A stretch of 16,776 nucleotides of DNA from Myxococcales bacterium (GCA_004554395.1 SFMP01000066.1:1-16776), one strand, 5' to 3'; shown: positions 6,232-14,252, counted from the stretch's first letter. Numbers and translations are program-made. Notes: generated by a model from the letters alone, not told the origin.

Positions 6232-7953
6232 ATGCTAAAGAAACTGCGCATCACCATAGCGACACTCGTATTCGTCGCGTTTATCGTATTATTTCTAGGG
6301 ATTCGGTTTTTTCCCGATATTGCCTGGCTATCTTTTATATCGGAAATCCAGTTAGCGCCAGCGATTGCATCGATCAACGTCGTTGCGCTCGTCATTTTAT
6401 GCGTCGTAACGCTACTCTTTGGGCGCATCTATTGCTCTATACTCTGCCCTCTCGGGATTTTTCAAGACATGGCATCGCGGTTAAAACCGCGCAAAAAGAA
6501 ACCGTATCGGTATTGGCGCAATGGGCACGCCATGCGCTTCATCAAATTAGGAATCGCATTGACTTGGTTGGCGAGTTTTATATTGGGCATTGGTGCCATT
6601 TGGGGCGCCCTCGATCCCTATGCCATATTTAGTCGCATGCTCGCGCATAACATTGCACCAGGATTTGATAAGCTCATGGGAGCGACGGGTGCTGTGCCCG
6701 ATGTTGCGTTGTGGTCGCAAGGGCTTGGTATAGCATCGATTGCATTTGCCGCCGTGAGCATTATCGCCATCGCCGTGGTTGCCTTTTTTACAGGTCGCGG
6801 TTATTGCACGACCGTCTGCCCAGTCGGTACGATATTGGGCTACATAGGAAAATACTCACTATTTGGCATACGGATCGACGCACAAAAATGTCGCCATTGC
6901 AAATGTTGTGAAAGGCGTTGCAAATCGCATTGTCTCGACGTTGCCAAACGCGCCGATGAAGAGGCCGCCTCGAAAGACATGGTCGACAGGAGTCGTTGCA
7001 TTGCATGCATGAACTGCTTAGAAAGCTGTAAATTCGGCGCTTTGCGATATGGGCTTCGAGCGAAAGTCAAAGAGATTACACCAGAGAAAAATTGTATCAA
7101 AGATTGTATCATTGTAGATTCTCGATCGACCGACGAGAATGAAAAAGGAAAGGAAGATTGCACGGCAGGAACAGGTTGCAACGCCGTCGATCCCCCAATT
7201 CCGGCCTTGGAAAGCGCCAATCTTCCGATAGAGAAAGGCACAGAAACTGCGTCTTTAGATGGCGATATTGACAAAGGGATAGATGACGAAAAGCGCGTAG
7301 CATTCAAGACGATCGTTGCGGGAGCGATGGTGATGGGTGCATCGCTCTATGCGAATGCGGGACTTGCCGCCCCCTCGAAGAAACGTTCGGATAAGGGGAA
7401 GATCGCTCGCAAAGATCTCACGCCGCGAGAACATGCCGTATTTCCGCCGAGTTCAGATAGTGTAAGGGATTTGATAAAGCGGTGTACGGGATGTGGACTT
7501 TGCGCACGCATTTGCCCGAACCACGTCATATATTTTCCGATGACGGCAAATGTCCATGTACTTCAGCCGCGCATGCGCTTTGATTACGGAGCCTGCCGGC
7601 CATCGTGCAATGCGTGTACGCGCGTATGCCCGACAGGCGCATTGCGCGAGCTGGCTCCGAGCGAAAAAGCCAATCATCGGATTGGGCGAGCTGTCGTCGA
7701 TAGATCGCTATGCGTCAATTATACGACGCCATCGACGCAATGCCGAGCTTGTGGACGCATGTGCCCTTATGGCGCGATAACGCATACAGAATCGACACGT
7801 GCCAATGGCAAGCCGTGCATGATTCCGACCGTCGATCCGAACAAATGCGTCGGATGTGGCACGTGTGAATACGTCTGCGCGGCTCGTCCGATTGCGGCAA
7901 TCCACGTCGAAGGGGAAGCGGCTCATCAACGCAGCCAAGTTCAAAGCGTATGA
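6232..7953 (+). CDS. Membrane polyferredoxin, NapH-NapG-like fusion
   Basis: A 573-aa protein. The first half resembles NapH/YccM-type membrane ferredoxins: hydrophobic segments near residues 8-24, 48-63, 105-124 and 165-187, with the family motifs GRIYCSILCPLG (Cys68/72) and GRGYCTTVCPVG (Cys192/196). Two cluster motifs follow: Cys220/223/226/230 and Cys256/259/262/266. A Glu/Asp-rich linker (280-355) leads to a fifth hydrophobic stretch (355-380), then a NapG-like part with Cys418/421/424/428, Cys455-466, Cys494-511 and Cys539/542/545/549. It probably moves electrons from quinol or another membrane donor to periplasmic Fe-S proteins; this is inferred from the family. The start at 6232 gives a normal first membrane helix, but no ribosome site is visible and a terminator ends 13 nt upstream. 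It lies 41 bp before the Tat Fe-S gene, its likely partner. The terminal acceptor is unknown. Confidence 0.82.
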   Translation: MLKKLRITIATLVFVAFIVLFLGIRFFPDIAWLSFISEIQLAPAIASINVVALVILCVVTLLFGRIYCSILCPLGIFQDMASRLKPRKKKPYRYWRNGHAMRFIKLGIALTWLASFILGIGAIWGALDPYAIFSRMLAHNIAPGFDKLMGATGAVPDVALWSQGLGIASIAFAAVSIIAIAVVAFFTGRGYCTTVCPVGTILGYIGKYSLFGIRIDAQKCRHCKCCERRCKSHCLDVAKRADEEAASKDMVDRSRCIACMNCLESCKFGALRYGLRAKVKEITPEKNCIKDCIIVDSRSTDENEKGKEDCTAGTGCNAVDPPIPALESANLPIEKGTETASLDGDIDKGIDDEKRVAFKTIVAGAMVMGASLYANAGLAAPSKKRSDKGKIARKDLTPREHAVFPPSSDSVRDLIKRCTGCGLCARICPNHVIYFPMTANVHVLQPRMRFDYGACRPSCNACTRVCPTGALRELAPSEKANHRIGRAVVDRSLCVNYTTPSTQCRACGRMCPYGAITHTESTRANGKPCMIPTVDPNKCVGCGTCEYVCAARPIAAIHVEGEAAHQRSQVQSV

Positions 7954-7994
7954 ATGGCTCGAGGGATGATTTACGAACAGAGTAAGGAAAAGAA

Positions 7995-8507
7995 ATGGAT
8001 GATAGACGATATACGCGTAGGAATTGGATCAAGACGGCGACGGCAGGCGTAGCAGGGGCTACGATCGCGGGGACGGCTGTAACATTACAGAGCTGTGCGC
8101 CGAAATCTGAGGATACAAATGACGTATCGGGAGGTAGTGAGGAAAAGAAACCGTACTTTACTCGAAATAAGGGGATCCCATGCATATATTGTTCGTATTG
8201 CATGCCATGCAAATTCGGCCTCGATATCCCAGGGATATTTCGATTTGTGAATGAACACATGATCGTCGATGAAAAGGCAGGCGAAACCATGGCGCCCTAC
8301 TCGACGGAAGAACGCGATGATGGCGATGAGATGGACGATATCGCTCGGAGGCGGGCGTTTCGGGCGGTATATAGCTCTGCCATCGAGGAATTGCGGCAAG
8401 CCGACAAGTGCACGGAGTGCAAAACGTGCGTGCCCAAATGCCCCGAGATGATCGCGATACCAAATGAAATGTTAGAGATAGCGCGGGTGACCTATCGTTT
8501 TTATTGA
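7995..8507 (+). CDS. Tat-exported Fe-S protein like an aldo/keto reductase C-terminal tail
   Basis: A 170-aa protein starting with a twin-arginine signal (TRRNWIK, residues 7-13), a hydrophobic Ala/Gly/Thr stretch and a lipobox-like LQSC ending at Cys34, so probably a Tat lipoprotein. Cys63/66/69/72 lie in the motif IPCIYCSYCMPCKFGLDIPG, which closely resembles the [4Fe-4S] tail of Fe-S aldo/keto reductases. A second motif is Cys139/142/145/149-Pro. The aldo/keto reductase barrel itself is missing: only a 25-residue linker precedes the first cluster. AAGGA (7984-7988) supports the ATG at 7995. It follows the polyferredoxin gene by 41 bp, so a two-gene electron-transfer operon is likely. Its partner and substrate are unknown. 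No terminator is seen before the repeat array. Confidence 0.78.
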   Translation: MDDRRYTRRNWIKTATAGVAGATIAGTAVTLQSCAPKSEDTNDVSGGSEEKKPYFTRNKGIPCIYCSYCMPCKFGLDIPGIFRFVNEHMIVDEKAGETMAPYSTEERDDGDEMDDIARRRAFRAVYSSAIEELRQADKCTECKTCVPKCPEMIAIPNEMLEIARVTYRFY

Positions 8508-8563
8508 ACCCCTGAACTCAACACCGTAGCGTTATATGCTGCATGGGCTGGGTGATATAAAGT

Positions 8564-8778
8564 AGCCCGTATTGCCGAAGGCAATAGGGCGACTCGGCGC
8601 CGTATTGAGCCAACGGCGAAATAGGCGGCGTTCTCGGAGCCCGTATTGCCGAAGGCAATAGGGCGACTCGGCGCCGTATTGAGCCAACGGCGAAATAGGC
8701 GACGTTCTCGGAGCCCGTATTGCCGAAGGCAATAGGGCGACTCGGCGCCGTATTGAGCCAACGGCGAAATAGGCGACG
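8564..8778. repeat. Array of 74-bp units, each with two related hairpins
   Basis: Three units start at 8564, 8638 and 8712 (period 74 bp; the third is cut short at 8778). The first differs from the others by one base (GGCGGCG versus GGCGACG). Each unit has hairpin A (first copy 8565-8590): GCCC, bulged G, TATTGCC, GAA loop, GGCAATA, GGGC. Hairpin B (8599-8626) is GCC, bulged G, TATT, GA, GCC, AAC loop, GGC, GA, AATA, GGC. Both are followed by G(A/G)C. The outer design matches the 37-bp units at 1-111. Open frames through it on the minus strand are repeat artefacts. Confidence 0.92.
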
Positions 8779-8860
8779 AACAAAAAGTATGAAAGATTAA
8801 TGCAAACAGATATATTTATATACACATACATATAAATATAAATAATGGCAAGTATGAAGA
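8779..8860. other. A+T-rich spacer, no gene seen
   Basis: Between the repeat array and the nifJ terminator the sequence is strongly A+T-rich, with alternating TATA/CATA runs around 8810-8845. I see no ribosome site, gene or clear promoter. It lies at the meeting point of the plus-strand Fe-S operon and the minus-strand nifJ. Confidence 0.6.
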
Positions 8861-8864
8861 CAAG

Positions 8865-8890
8865 AAAAGCCGCCCCGAGGGACGGCTTTT
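8865..8890 (-). terminator. Terminator of nifJ, probably bidirectional
   Basis: AAAAGCCG (8865-8872) pairs with CGGCTTTT (8883-8890), with two further C-G pairs inside and a short loop. On the minus strand the stem runs into TTTTCTTGTCTT, 49 nt after the nifJ stop. The T-run in the plus-strand arm could also stop transcripts leaving the repeat array. Confidence 0.85.
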
Positions 8891-8938
8891 GGAGTCGACT
8901 AGCCACTTACCGCGGTGCGTTAAGCGGCGGGGGAAGGA

Positions 8939-11900
8939 TTATTCGTTGACGTACCGTTGAACCTCGACGAGCTGTTTGTAGTAGGCGATGCGTTCGTCGA
9001 TGTCGCGTTGAGCGAGAGAGAAGAGGTGTTCGGCGAGCTCGGGTTTTGTGCGTTGGAGCTGAGCGAAACGGGCTTCTTGTAGTGCGAAATCTTTGAACGG
9101 CATGGTCGGTTCTTTGGAATCGAGGTGGAAAGGTTTGCCGTTGGGGTCGGTGGTGGGTTGGAAGCGGTACATCGGCCAGTAACCGGATTTGACGGCGTCT
9201 TTGATTCGGTCTTGTGTCGTCATCATGTTGATGCCGTGCGCGATGCATGGGCTGTAGGCGATGATGAGTGATGTGCCTTCGTAGGCTTCGGCTTCGGCGA
9301 GAGCTTTGAGGGCTTGGTTACGGTCGGCGCCGAGGGCGATTTGTGCGACGTAGACGTTGCCATAGGCCATGGCGAATTGACCGAGGTCTTTTTTGCCGCC
9401 AGGTTTACCGCCGGCTGCGAATTTTGCGATAGCGCCGCGCGAAGTCGATTTCGAGGCTTGACCGCCCGTGTTGGAGTAGACTTCGGTGTCGAGGACGAGG
9501 ATGTTGACGTTGCGTCCGAGGCTGAAGATGTGGTCGAGGCCGCCGTAGCCGATGTCGTATGCCCAGCCGTCGCCGCCGACGATCCAGAGAGAGCGTTGGA
9601 GGAGGTTATCGGCTTGTGCCATGAGCATGCGGGCGTCGTTGGAGTCGATTTGCGCAAGTTTGGCTTTGAGCTGTGCGATGTGCGTGCGGACGCGATCGAA
9701 GTCGGCGTCGGTCTTTTGGGGTTCTTCGCAGAGCGATTTGACGAGTTCGTCGCCAACTTCGGCGGAGAGTTTTTTGAGGAGGTCGCGCGCGAAGTCGCGG
9801 CGTTGGTCGAGGGCTAGGCGGATGCCGAGGCCGAATTCGGCGTTGTCTTCGAAGAGGGAGTTTGCCCAAGCGGGACCGTGACCTTTTTCGTCTTGCGACC
9901 AAGGCGTCGAGGGGAGGTTACCGCCGTAGATGGACGAGCAACCCGTGGCGTTGGCCACGACCATGCGATCGCCGAAGAGTTGGCTGACGAGTTTGACGTA
10001 GGGAGTTTCGCCGCAGCCTGCGCATGCGCCAGAGAATTCGAAGAGCGGTTGAATGAGCTGCGAGCCTTTGATAGTGGTTTTGTCGACTTCGGTGCGCGAT
10101 TTGTATGGAAGCGTATCGAAGAATTCGAGGTTTTTGCGTTCTTCCTCGAGGTGATCGAGTCGGTATTCCATTTTGAGAGCGCCCTTAGCGGCGGCGGGGC
10201 ATTGCGCGACGCAGACGCCGCAGCCGGTGCAGTCGTCGGCATAGACTTGGATGCGCATTTTGGAACCGGCGGGAACTTCTTTGCCTTTCCAGTCGCGAGT
10301 GGTGAAGCTGGCGGGTGCATTGGCAGCGGCTTCGGGCAAGAAGGTCTTGATGCGGATGGCTGCGTGCGGGCAAGAAATCGAGCAGAAGGCGCAACCGATA
10401 CAAGCGTTTGGATCCCAGATGGGGATTTCGCGAGCGATACCGCGTTTTTCCCATTTCGTCGTGGCGGTGGGGAAATGCCCATCGGCGTCGAAGACGGACG
10501 TCGGTAGCGTTTCGCCTTCGTCTTTCATGAGTTTGCTCATGATCTTCTTGACGTATTCGGGAGCGTGGCTGAGATCGGGGCTGACGCGGTGCAAATTGCC
10601 GAGCGTCGTGGGGACTTTGACTTCGTGGAGGTTTTCGCAAGCGGCATCGATGGCGGCATAGTTCTTTTGAACGACGGCTTCGCCCTTCTTGCTGTATGTT
10701 TTTTTGGCAGCTTCTTTGATTTTTTCGATGGCCTCGGCTTCGGGCAAGACGCCGGAGAGTTTGAAGAAGCATGCTTGCATGACGGTATTGATGCGCGTGC
10801 CCATGCCCGTCGATTCGGCGACTTTACCGGCGTCGATGACGAAGAGTCGGATTTTCTTCTCGATGATTTCTTTCTGCGTTTCGGCGGGAATGTGATTCCA
10901 GGCTTCTTCGGCGGGGTATGGGCAGTTCAAGAGGAGTGTAGCGCCCATGTCGGCATTGGCGAGTACTTCGCGTTTTTCGACGAATCCGAACTGGTGAACG
11001 GCGATGAAGTTTGCGCGTTGGATGAGGTATGCCCCTTTGATGGGCTTTTTGCCGAATCGGAGGTGAGAAATCGTCTCGCCACCCGATTTTTTCGAGTCGT
11101 AGACGAAGTAGCCTTGCGCGAACATCGGGGTGTTTTCGCCGATGATTTTGATGGAGTTTTTGTTGGCGCCGACGGTGCCGTCGCTACCCAAACCGAAGAA
11201 GATAGCGCGCGTGTTTTCGGGGTCTTCGGTGATGAAGGAAGGATCCCAGGGGATGCTGTGTTTGGTGAGGTCGTCGGTGATACCGATGGTGAAGTGGTTT
11301 TTGGGAGCGTCTTTTTTGAGTTCATCCAAGACGGCTTTTGCCATTGCAGGAGTGAATTCTTTCGACGAGAGGCCATAGCGACCGCCGACGATTTTTGGCA
11401 TATTCGTGCCGACGATTTCGCGCCAGCCTTCGGTCACGGCTGCGACGACATCCAAATAGAGCGGTTCGCCCAACGATCCAGCTTCTTTTGTGCGATCTAA
11501 GACGGCGATCGATTTGACCGTTTTGGGGAGCGCAGCCAAGATGGCTTTTGCGTCGAACGGACGATACAAATGGACGGTAAGGACACCCGTTTTTTCGCCT
11601 TTTGCATTGAGAGCATCGACGGTTTCGTGAGCGGCACCGACAGCCGAACCCATGAGGATCATGACGCGATCGGCATCGGCGGCACCGTAGTATTCGAAGA
11701 TGTGATATTGGCGCCCCGTGAGTTTTGCGAAGCGATCCATCGCTTCTTTGACGATACCGGGGACGGCGTCGTAGTAGGGATTGCATGCTTCGCGAGCTTG
11801 GAAGAAGATATCGGGGTTTTGCGCCGTGCCGCGAATCGTCGGGTTTTCGGGCGTGAGTCCGCGGTTATGGCAAGCAATGACGAGGTCTTCGTCGATGAGT

Positions 11901-12475
11901 GCGCGAGCATCTTCGAGCGACAAATAGTTGATTTTGTTGACTTCGTGCGACGTGCGGAAGCCGTCGAAGAAGTGGAGGAAAGGAACGCGCGATTTGAGCG
12001 TCGACATTTGGGCGATCATCGCCATGTCTTGGGCTTCTTGAACGCTCGTCGACGAAAGCATGGCGAATCCGGTCGTGCGGGCGTGCATGACGTCGCTGTG
12101 ATCGCCAAAGATCGAAAGAGCATGGCTTGCCAAGCAACGCGCGGCAATGTGGAAAACCGACGGCGTGAGTTCGCCGGCGATTTTGAACATGTTAGGAATC
12201 TTGAGCAAGAGACCTTGCGACGCGGTGAACGTCGTCGTCAAGGCGCCGCCTTGAAGCGAGCCGTGAACGGCACCTGCGGCCCCCGCTTCGCTCTGCATTT
12301 CGACGACGCGGGGAATTTCTTCCCAAATGTTTTTCTGCGACTTCGACGCCCAATCGTCGGAGAGCTCAGCCATCGTCGAGGAAGGCGTAATCGGGTAAAT
12401 ACAAATGACTTCGTTCGTCATAAACGCGGAGTGCGCCGCTGCTTCGTTACCATCAATTGTCTTGATAAGAGACAT
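8939..12475 (-). CDS. nifJ: Pyruvate:ferredoxin (flavodoxin) oxidoreductase
   Basis: A 1178-aa single-chain PFOR of normal length. It converts pyruvate and CoA to acetyl-CoA and CO2 and reduces ferredoxin in the cytosol, using thiamine diphosphate and three [4Fe-4S] clusters. The N-terminal pyrimidine-binding domain has YPITPSSTMAE (27-37). The 8Fe ferredoxin domain has Cys692/695/698/702 and Cys749/752/755/759. The proximal cluster ligands are Cys818, 821, 846 and 1077, with the same spacing as in the Desulfovibrio africanus enzyme. The thiamine diphosphate site shows GGDGWAYDIGYGG (967-979) and SNTGGQ (1001-1006). The ATG at 12475 is preceded by AAGGAGAAGGA (12491-12481). The frame stays open upstream to 13006, but this extension lacks family similarity and crosses the ribosome site. 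Monocistronic, with its terminator at 8865-8890. An FNR/CRP-like inverted repeat lies upstream. Confidence 0.98.
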   Translation of the reverse strand: MSLIKTIDGNEAAAHSAFMTNEVICIYPITPSSTMAELSDDWASKSQKNIWEEIPRVVEMQSEAGAAGAVHGSLQGGALTTTFTASQGLLLKIPNMFKIAGELTPSVFHIAARCLASHALSIFGDHSDVMHARTTGFAMLSSTSVQEAQDMAMIAQMSTLKSRVPFLHFFDGFRTSHEVNKINYLSLEDARALIDEDLVIACHNRGLTPENPTIRGTAQNPDIFFQAREACNPYYDAVPGIVKEAMDRFAKLTGRQYHIFEYYGAADADRVMILMGSAVGAAHETVDALNAKGEKTGVLTVHLYRPFDAKAILAALPKTVKSIAVLDRTKEAGSLGEPLYLDVVAAVTEGWREIVGTNMPKIVGGRYGLSSKEFTPAMAKAVLDELKKDAPKNHFTIGITDDLTKHSIPWDPSFITEDPENTRAIFFGLGSDGTVGANKNSIKIIGENTPMFAQGYFVYDSKKSGGETISHLRFGKKPIKGAYLIQRANFIAVHQFGFVEKREVLANADMGATLLLNCPYPAEEAWNHIPAETQKEIIEKKIRLFVIDAGKVAESTGMGTRINTVMQACFFKLSGVLPEAEAIEKIKEAAKKTYSKKGEAVVQKNYAAIDAACENLHEVKVPTTLGNLHRVSPDLSHAPEYVKKIMSKLMKDEGETLPTSVFDADGHFPTATTKWEKRGIAREIPIWDPNACIGCAFCSISCPHAAIRIKTFLPEAAANAPASFTTRDWKGKEVPAGSKMRIQVYADDCTGCGVCVAQCPAAAKGALKMEYRLDHLEEERKNLEFFDTLPYKSRTEVDKTTIKGSQLIQPLFEFSGACAGCGETPYVKLVSQLFGDRMVVANATGCSSIYGGNLPSTPWSQDEKGHGPAWANSLFEDNAEFGLGIRLALDQRRDFARDLLKKLSAEVGDELVKSLCEEPQKTDADFDRVRTHIAQLKAKLAQIDSNDARMLMAQADNLLQRSLWIVGGDGWAYDIGYGGLDHIFSLGRNVNILVLDTEVYSNTGGQASKSTSRGAIAKFAAGGKPGGKKDLGQFAMAYGNVYVAQIALGADRNQALKALAEAEAYEGTSLIIAYSPCIAHGINMMTTQDRIKDAVKSGYWPMYRFQPTTDPNGKPFHLDSKEPTMPFKDFALQEARFAQLQRTKPELAEHLFSLAQRDIDERIAYYKQLVEVQRYVNE

Positions 12476-12569
12476 GTTGTTCCTTCTCCTTAAAAATCGG
12501 GCTGTAACACCTACAGCCAACCACATGCCGTCACCATGGACGACAACCCGTCGCCTTTTAGCACTTGGC

Positions 12570-12613
12570 TGTATAAAAGACAACGAATTAAGGATTAATT
12601 TCACGAATGTGAA
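12570..12613 (-). promoter_or_regulatory. Possible nifJ promoter with FNR/CRP-like inverted repeat
   Basis: A perfect inverted repeat TTCAC-GAAT-GTGAA (12600-12613) has the 5-4-5 layout of FNR-family sites, though not the FNR consensus. On the minus strand a TATACA (12575-12570) could be the -10 box; this puts the repeat centre near -43 from the inferred start, the usual place for a class II activator. No good -35 is seen, which would fit activator dependence. This is inference only. A second palindrome, GCACGA-A-TCGTGC, is at 12654-12666, nearer the divergent gene. The 354-bp gap 12476-12829 holds nothing else I can identify. Confidence 0.3.
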
Positions 12614-12829
12614 TTCATGAGGGACGAAACGGTTACATATAGCTCCACATTTGGCACGAATCGTGCTAGTTGATTCTATCGACGCTGAGGCGTCCTCGCG
12701 ACGAATATCGATCGGCAGTATTCGACGACGTCGGATATTGACGATCGATGTTTGATAAACGGCGAGTGTGATATAGCTCGTATTTTGATTTCGTTTGCAG
12801 TGGTGCATGGGAATCGCACAGGAGATGAG

Positions 12830-13990
12830 ATGATGTGGAAACGGTTGAAATGGGTGGGCGTGTTTGGATGTGCATTGCTGATGTCGTCGTTTGCGACACC
12901 AGGATATGCGCAATCGAATGGCAATTCGTACTATTATAATACGGAGACGTGTGGTGTACGCTCGGATATCTACAGCATGGTATTGCACGATATCGCGGCG
13001 CACCAAAAAGACAAAGCGCGTTTGAGCGCATTAAAAGACATACTCAATCGACTTGCATTCTCGACAAATCAGGCGGTCGAAATATTGCGCTATTTCACTG
13101 GCAATCGCATCGAGGCAGCGGCACTACTCTATGAAAACGTGTGCGATGTTCGCAACTGGGAGACCGTCTATCAGAGCGGCTTGTTTAAGCCCAATGCAGA
13201 ACGCATGCTCAGAGAACGCATAGCCAATGCTTCGACGAACTCGCCGACGTATAACTACGATCATTACCCCGAATGGTATTCGCCTTCGGATTCGTCGTGG
13301 ACGTATGACAGTAGCTTTACATTCTCGGGTGATCGATGGTGGAATTCGCAGGATTCACAATCGAACAAATGCAGCTCTTGCCAAACCGCTCTCAATCAAC
13401 TTCGCGCGACGATTAAACGCGAACGCGAGCAATTTGCAAAAGAACGCGCACAGTGGCAAATCGAACGCAATCGCTTGACGAGTCAACGTCCAAGTCATGG
13501 CAATAATAGTTATTGCAACGATCGATATGACGAGGGATTCAGAAATGGTCAACGACAATGCAACTGCCAGACGCAAAGTTGCGACAGCTGGTATAACAAT
13601 GGTTACACCAACGGCTATAACCAAGGCATTGCCGCTTGCAATCAAAACACATACGTCCCCCCCAACAATCCTCAATACAATCAATACGATCCATGCGCCG
13701 CATCAATGGACGATGCCACGTTTAATCAGTTCCTCTCTTTGATCCAGAAAGAGTCGTTCGATGGCAAAAAGATTAACATCATCCAGCCAGCCATCAACAC
13801 TGGTGCCGTTTTTACGACGGCTCAAGTCGTCAGTATTCTCAAGACATACGACTTCGATACCAATAGGAAGGTAGATGCGGTCAAGCTCTATCAGAGCGTT
13901 TGCGATAAATCGGCATGGTTCACGGTTAAATCGACATTCGATTTCGACTCTAGTTGGGAAGAAGTCATCAAAAGCGTCGGTCTAAAATAG
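12830..13990 (+). CDS. Secreted protein with two DUF4476 domains and a Cys-rich middle
   Basis: A 386-aa protein with a Sec signal peptide (KRLK, hydrophobic 8-22, likely cleavage after PGYA at about 27). Residues 45-130 and 292-383 each resemble DUF4476: a helical start, a (F/V)xTxQAV or TTAQVV motif, then an Arg/Lys-Val-(D/E)A...LY-(Q/E)xVCD segment and a final Phe/Trp-rich helix. Between them lie an Asn/Ser/Tyr-rich linker, a charged coiled-coil (183-217) and eight Cys (about 181-289) with NNGYTNGYNQG repeats. Function of DUF4476 is unknown. A periplasmic or surface location is inferred from the signal peptide. AGGAG (12820-12824) serves the ATG at 12830 or, 3 bp on, at 12833. The gene is divergent from nifJ and ends at a strong terminator, so it is probably transcribed alone. 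Confidence 0.8.
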   Translation: MMWKRLKWVGVFGCALLMSSFATPGYAQSNGNSYYYNTETCGVRSDIYSMVLHDIAAHQKDKARLSALKDILNRLAFSTNQAVEILRYFTGNRIEAAALLYENVCDVRNWETVYQSGLFKPNAERMLRERIANASTNSPTYNYDHYPEWYSPSDSSWTYDSSFTFSGDRWWNSQDSQSNKCSSCQTALNQLRATIKREREQFAKERAQWQIERNRLTSQRPSHGNNSYCNDRYDEGFRNGQRQCNCQTQSCDSWYNNGYTNGYNQGIAACNQNTYVPPNNPQYNQYDPCAASMDDATFNQFLSLIQKESFDGKKINIIQPAINTGAVFTTAQVVSILKTYDFDTNRKVDAVKLYQSVCDKSAWFTVKSTFDFDSSWEEVIKSVGLK

Positions 13991-14003
13991 CCTTCTCACT
14001 TGT

Positions 14004-14034
14004 GCCCGTGTCGAGACCCGACACGGGCGTTTTT
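14004..14034 (+). terminator. Strong intrinsic terminator of the DUF4476 gene
   Basis: A perfect 10-bp stem, GCCCGTGTCG (14004-14013) with 14019-14028, closes on AGACC and is followed by five T (14030-14034). It lies 14 bp after the stop codon. Confidence 0.93.
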
Positions 14035-14060
14035 CGTTAGTTCGCGAACATTTCCCCAAT

Positions 14061-14252
14061 GTAAATCTCAAGCGCCTCCGAAAACAATTAAATCTCACAC
14101 AAACAGAACTCGCAGATCGATCTGGCGTGAGTCTGCGCTCGTTCCAAATGTACGAACAGCGAAATAAAGATATCAACAAAGCGAGTGTCGAAACGGTCTA
14201 TCGCCTTTCGATAGCTTTATACTGTAGAGTCGAAGACTTAATCGAAAGATGA
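14061..14252 (+). pseudogene. XRE-family helix-turn-helix protein without a start codon
   Basis: Frame 14061-14252 encodes about 63 residues: NLKRLRKQLNLTQTELADRS, then GVSLRSFQMYEQRNKDIN and a tail ending VEDLIER. This is a full XRE/Cro-type HTH: LTQTELA is helix 2, VSLRSFQMYE the recognition helix. The YEQRxKDINKA...VEDLIE tail is typical of small regulators in this family. The frame has no ATG, GTG or TTG back to the preceding stop at 13983; the codon at the expected start is GTA. An out-of-frame ATG at 14059 runs straight into TAA. The terminator of the previous gene lies within the open frame upstream. It is therefore probably a decayed gene that lost its start. An unusual start codon or a sequencing error are alternatives. 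Confidence 0.65.

Noticed and set aside
8501..8906. Minus-strand open frames over the repeat array, including one with a hydrophobic A+T-rich segment
   Set aside because: The protein repeats simply mirror the 74-bp DNA repeat, and the hydrophobic part comes from the A+T-rich spacer and the nifJ terminator; no ribosome site.
12476..13006. Long N-terminal extension of the PFOR frame
   Set aside because: The ATG at 12475 has a strong ribosome site and starts the family sequence; the upstream frame is Arg/His-rich, lacks PFOR similarity and overlaps the divergent gene.
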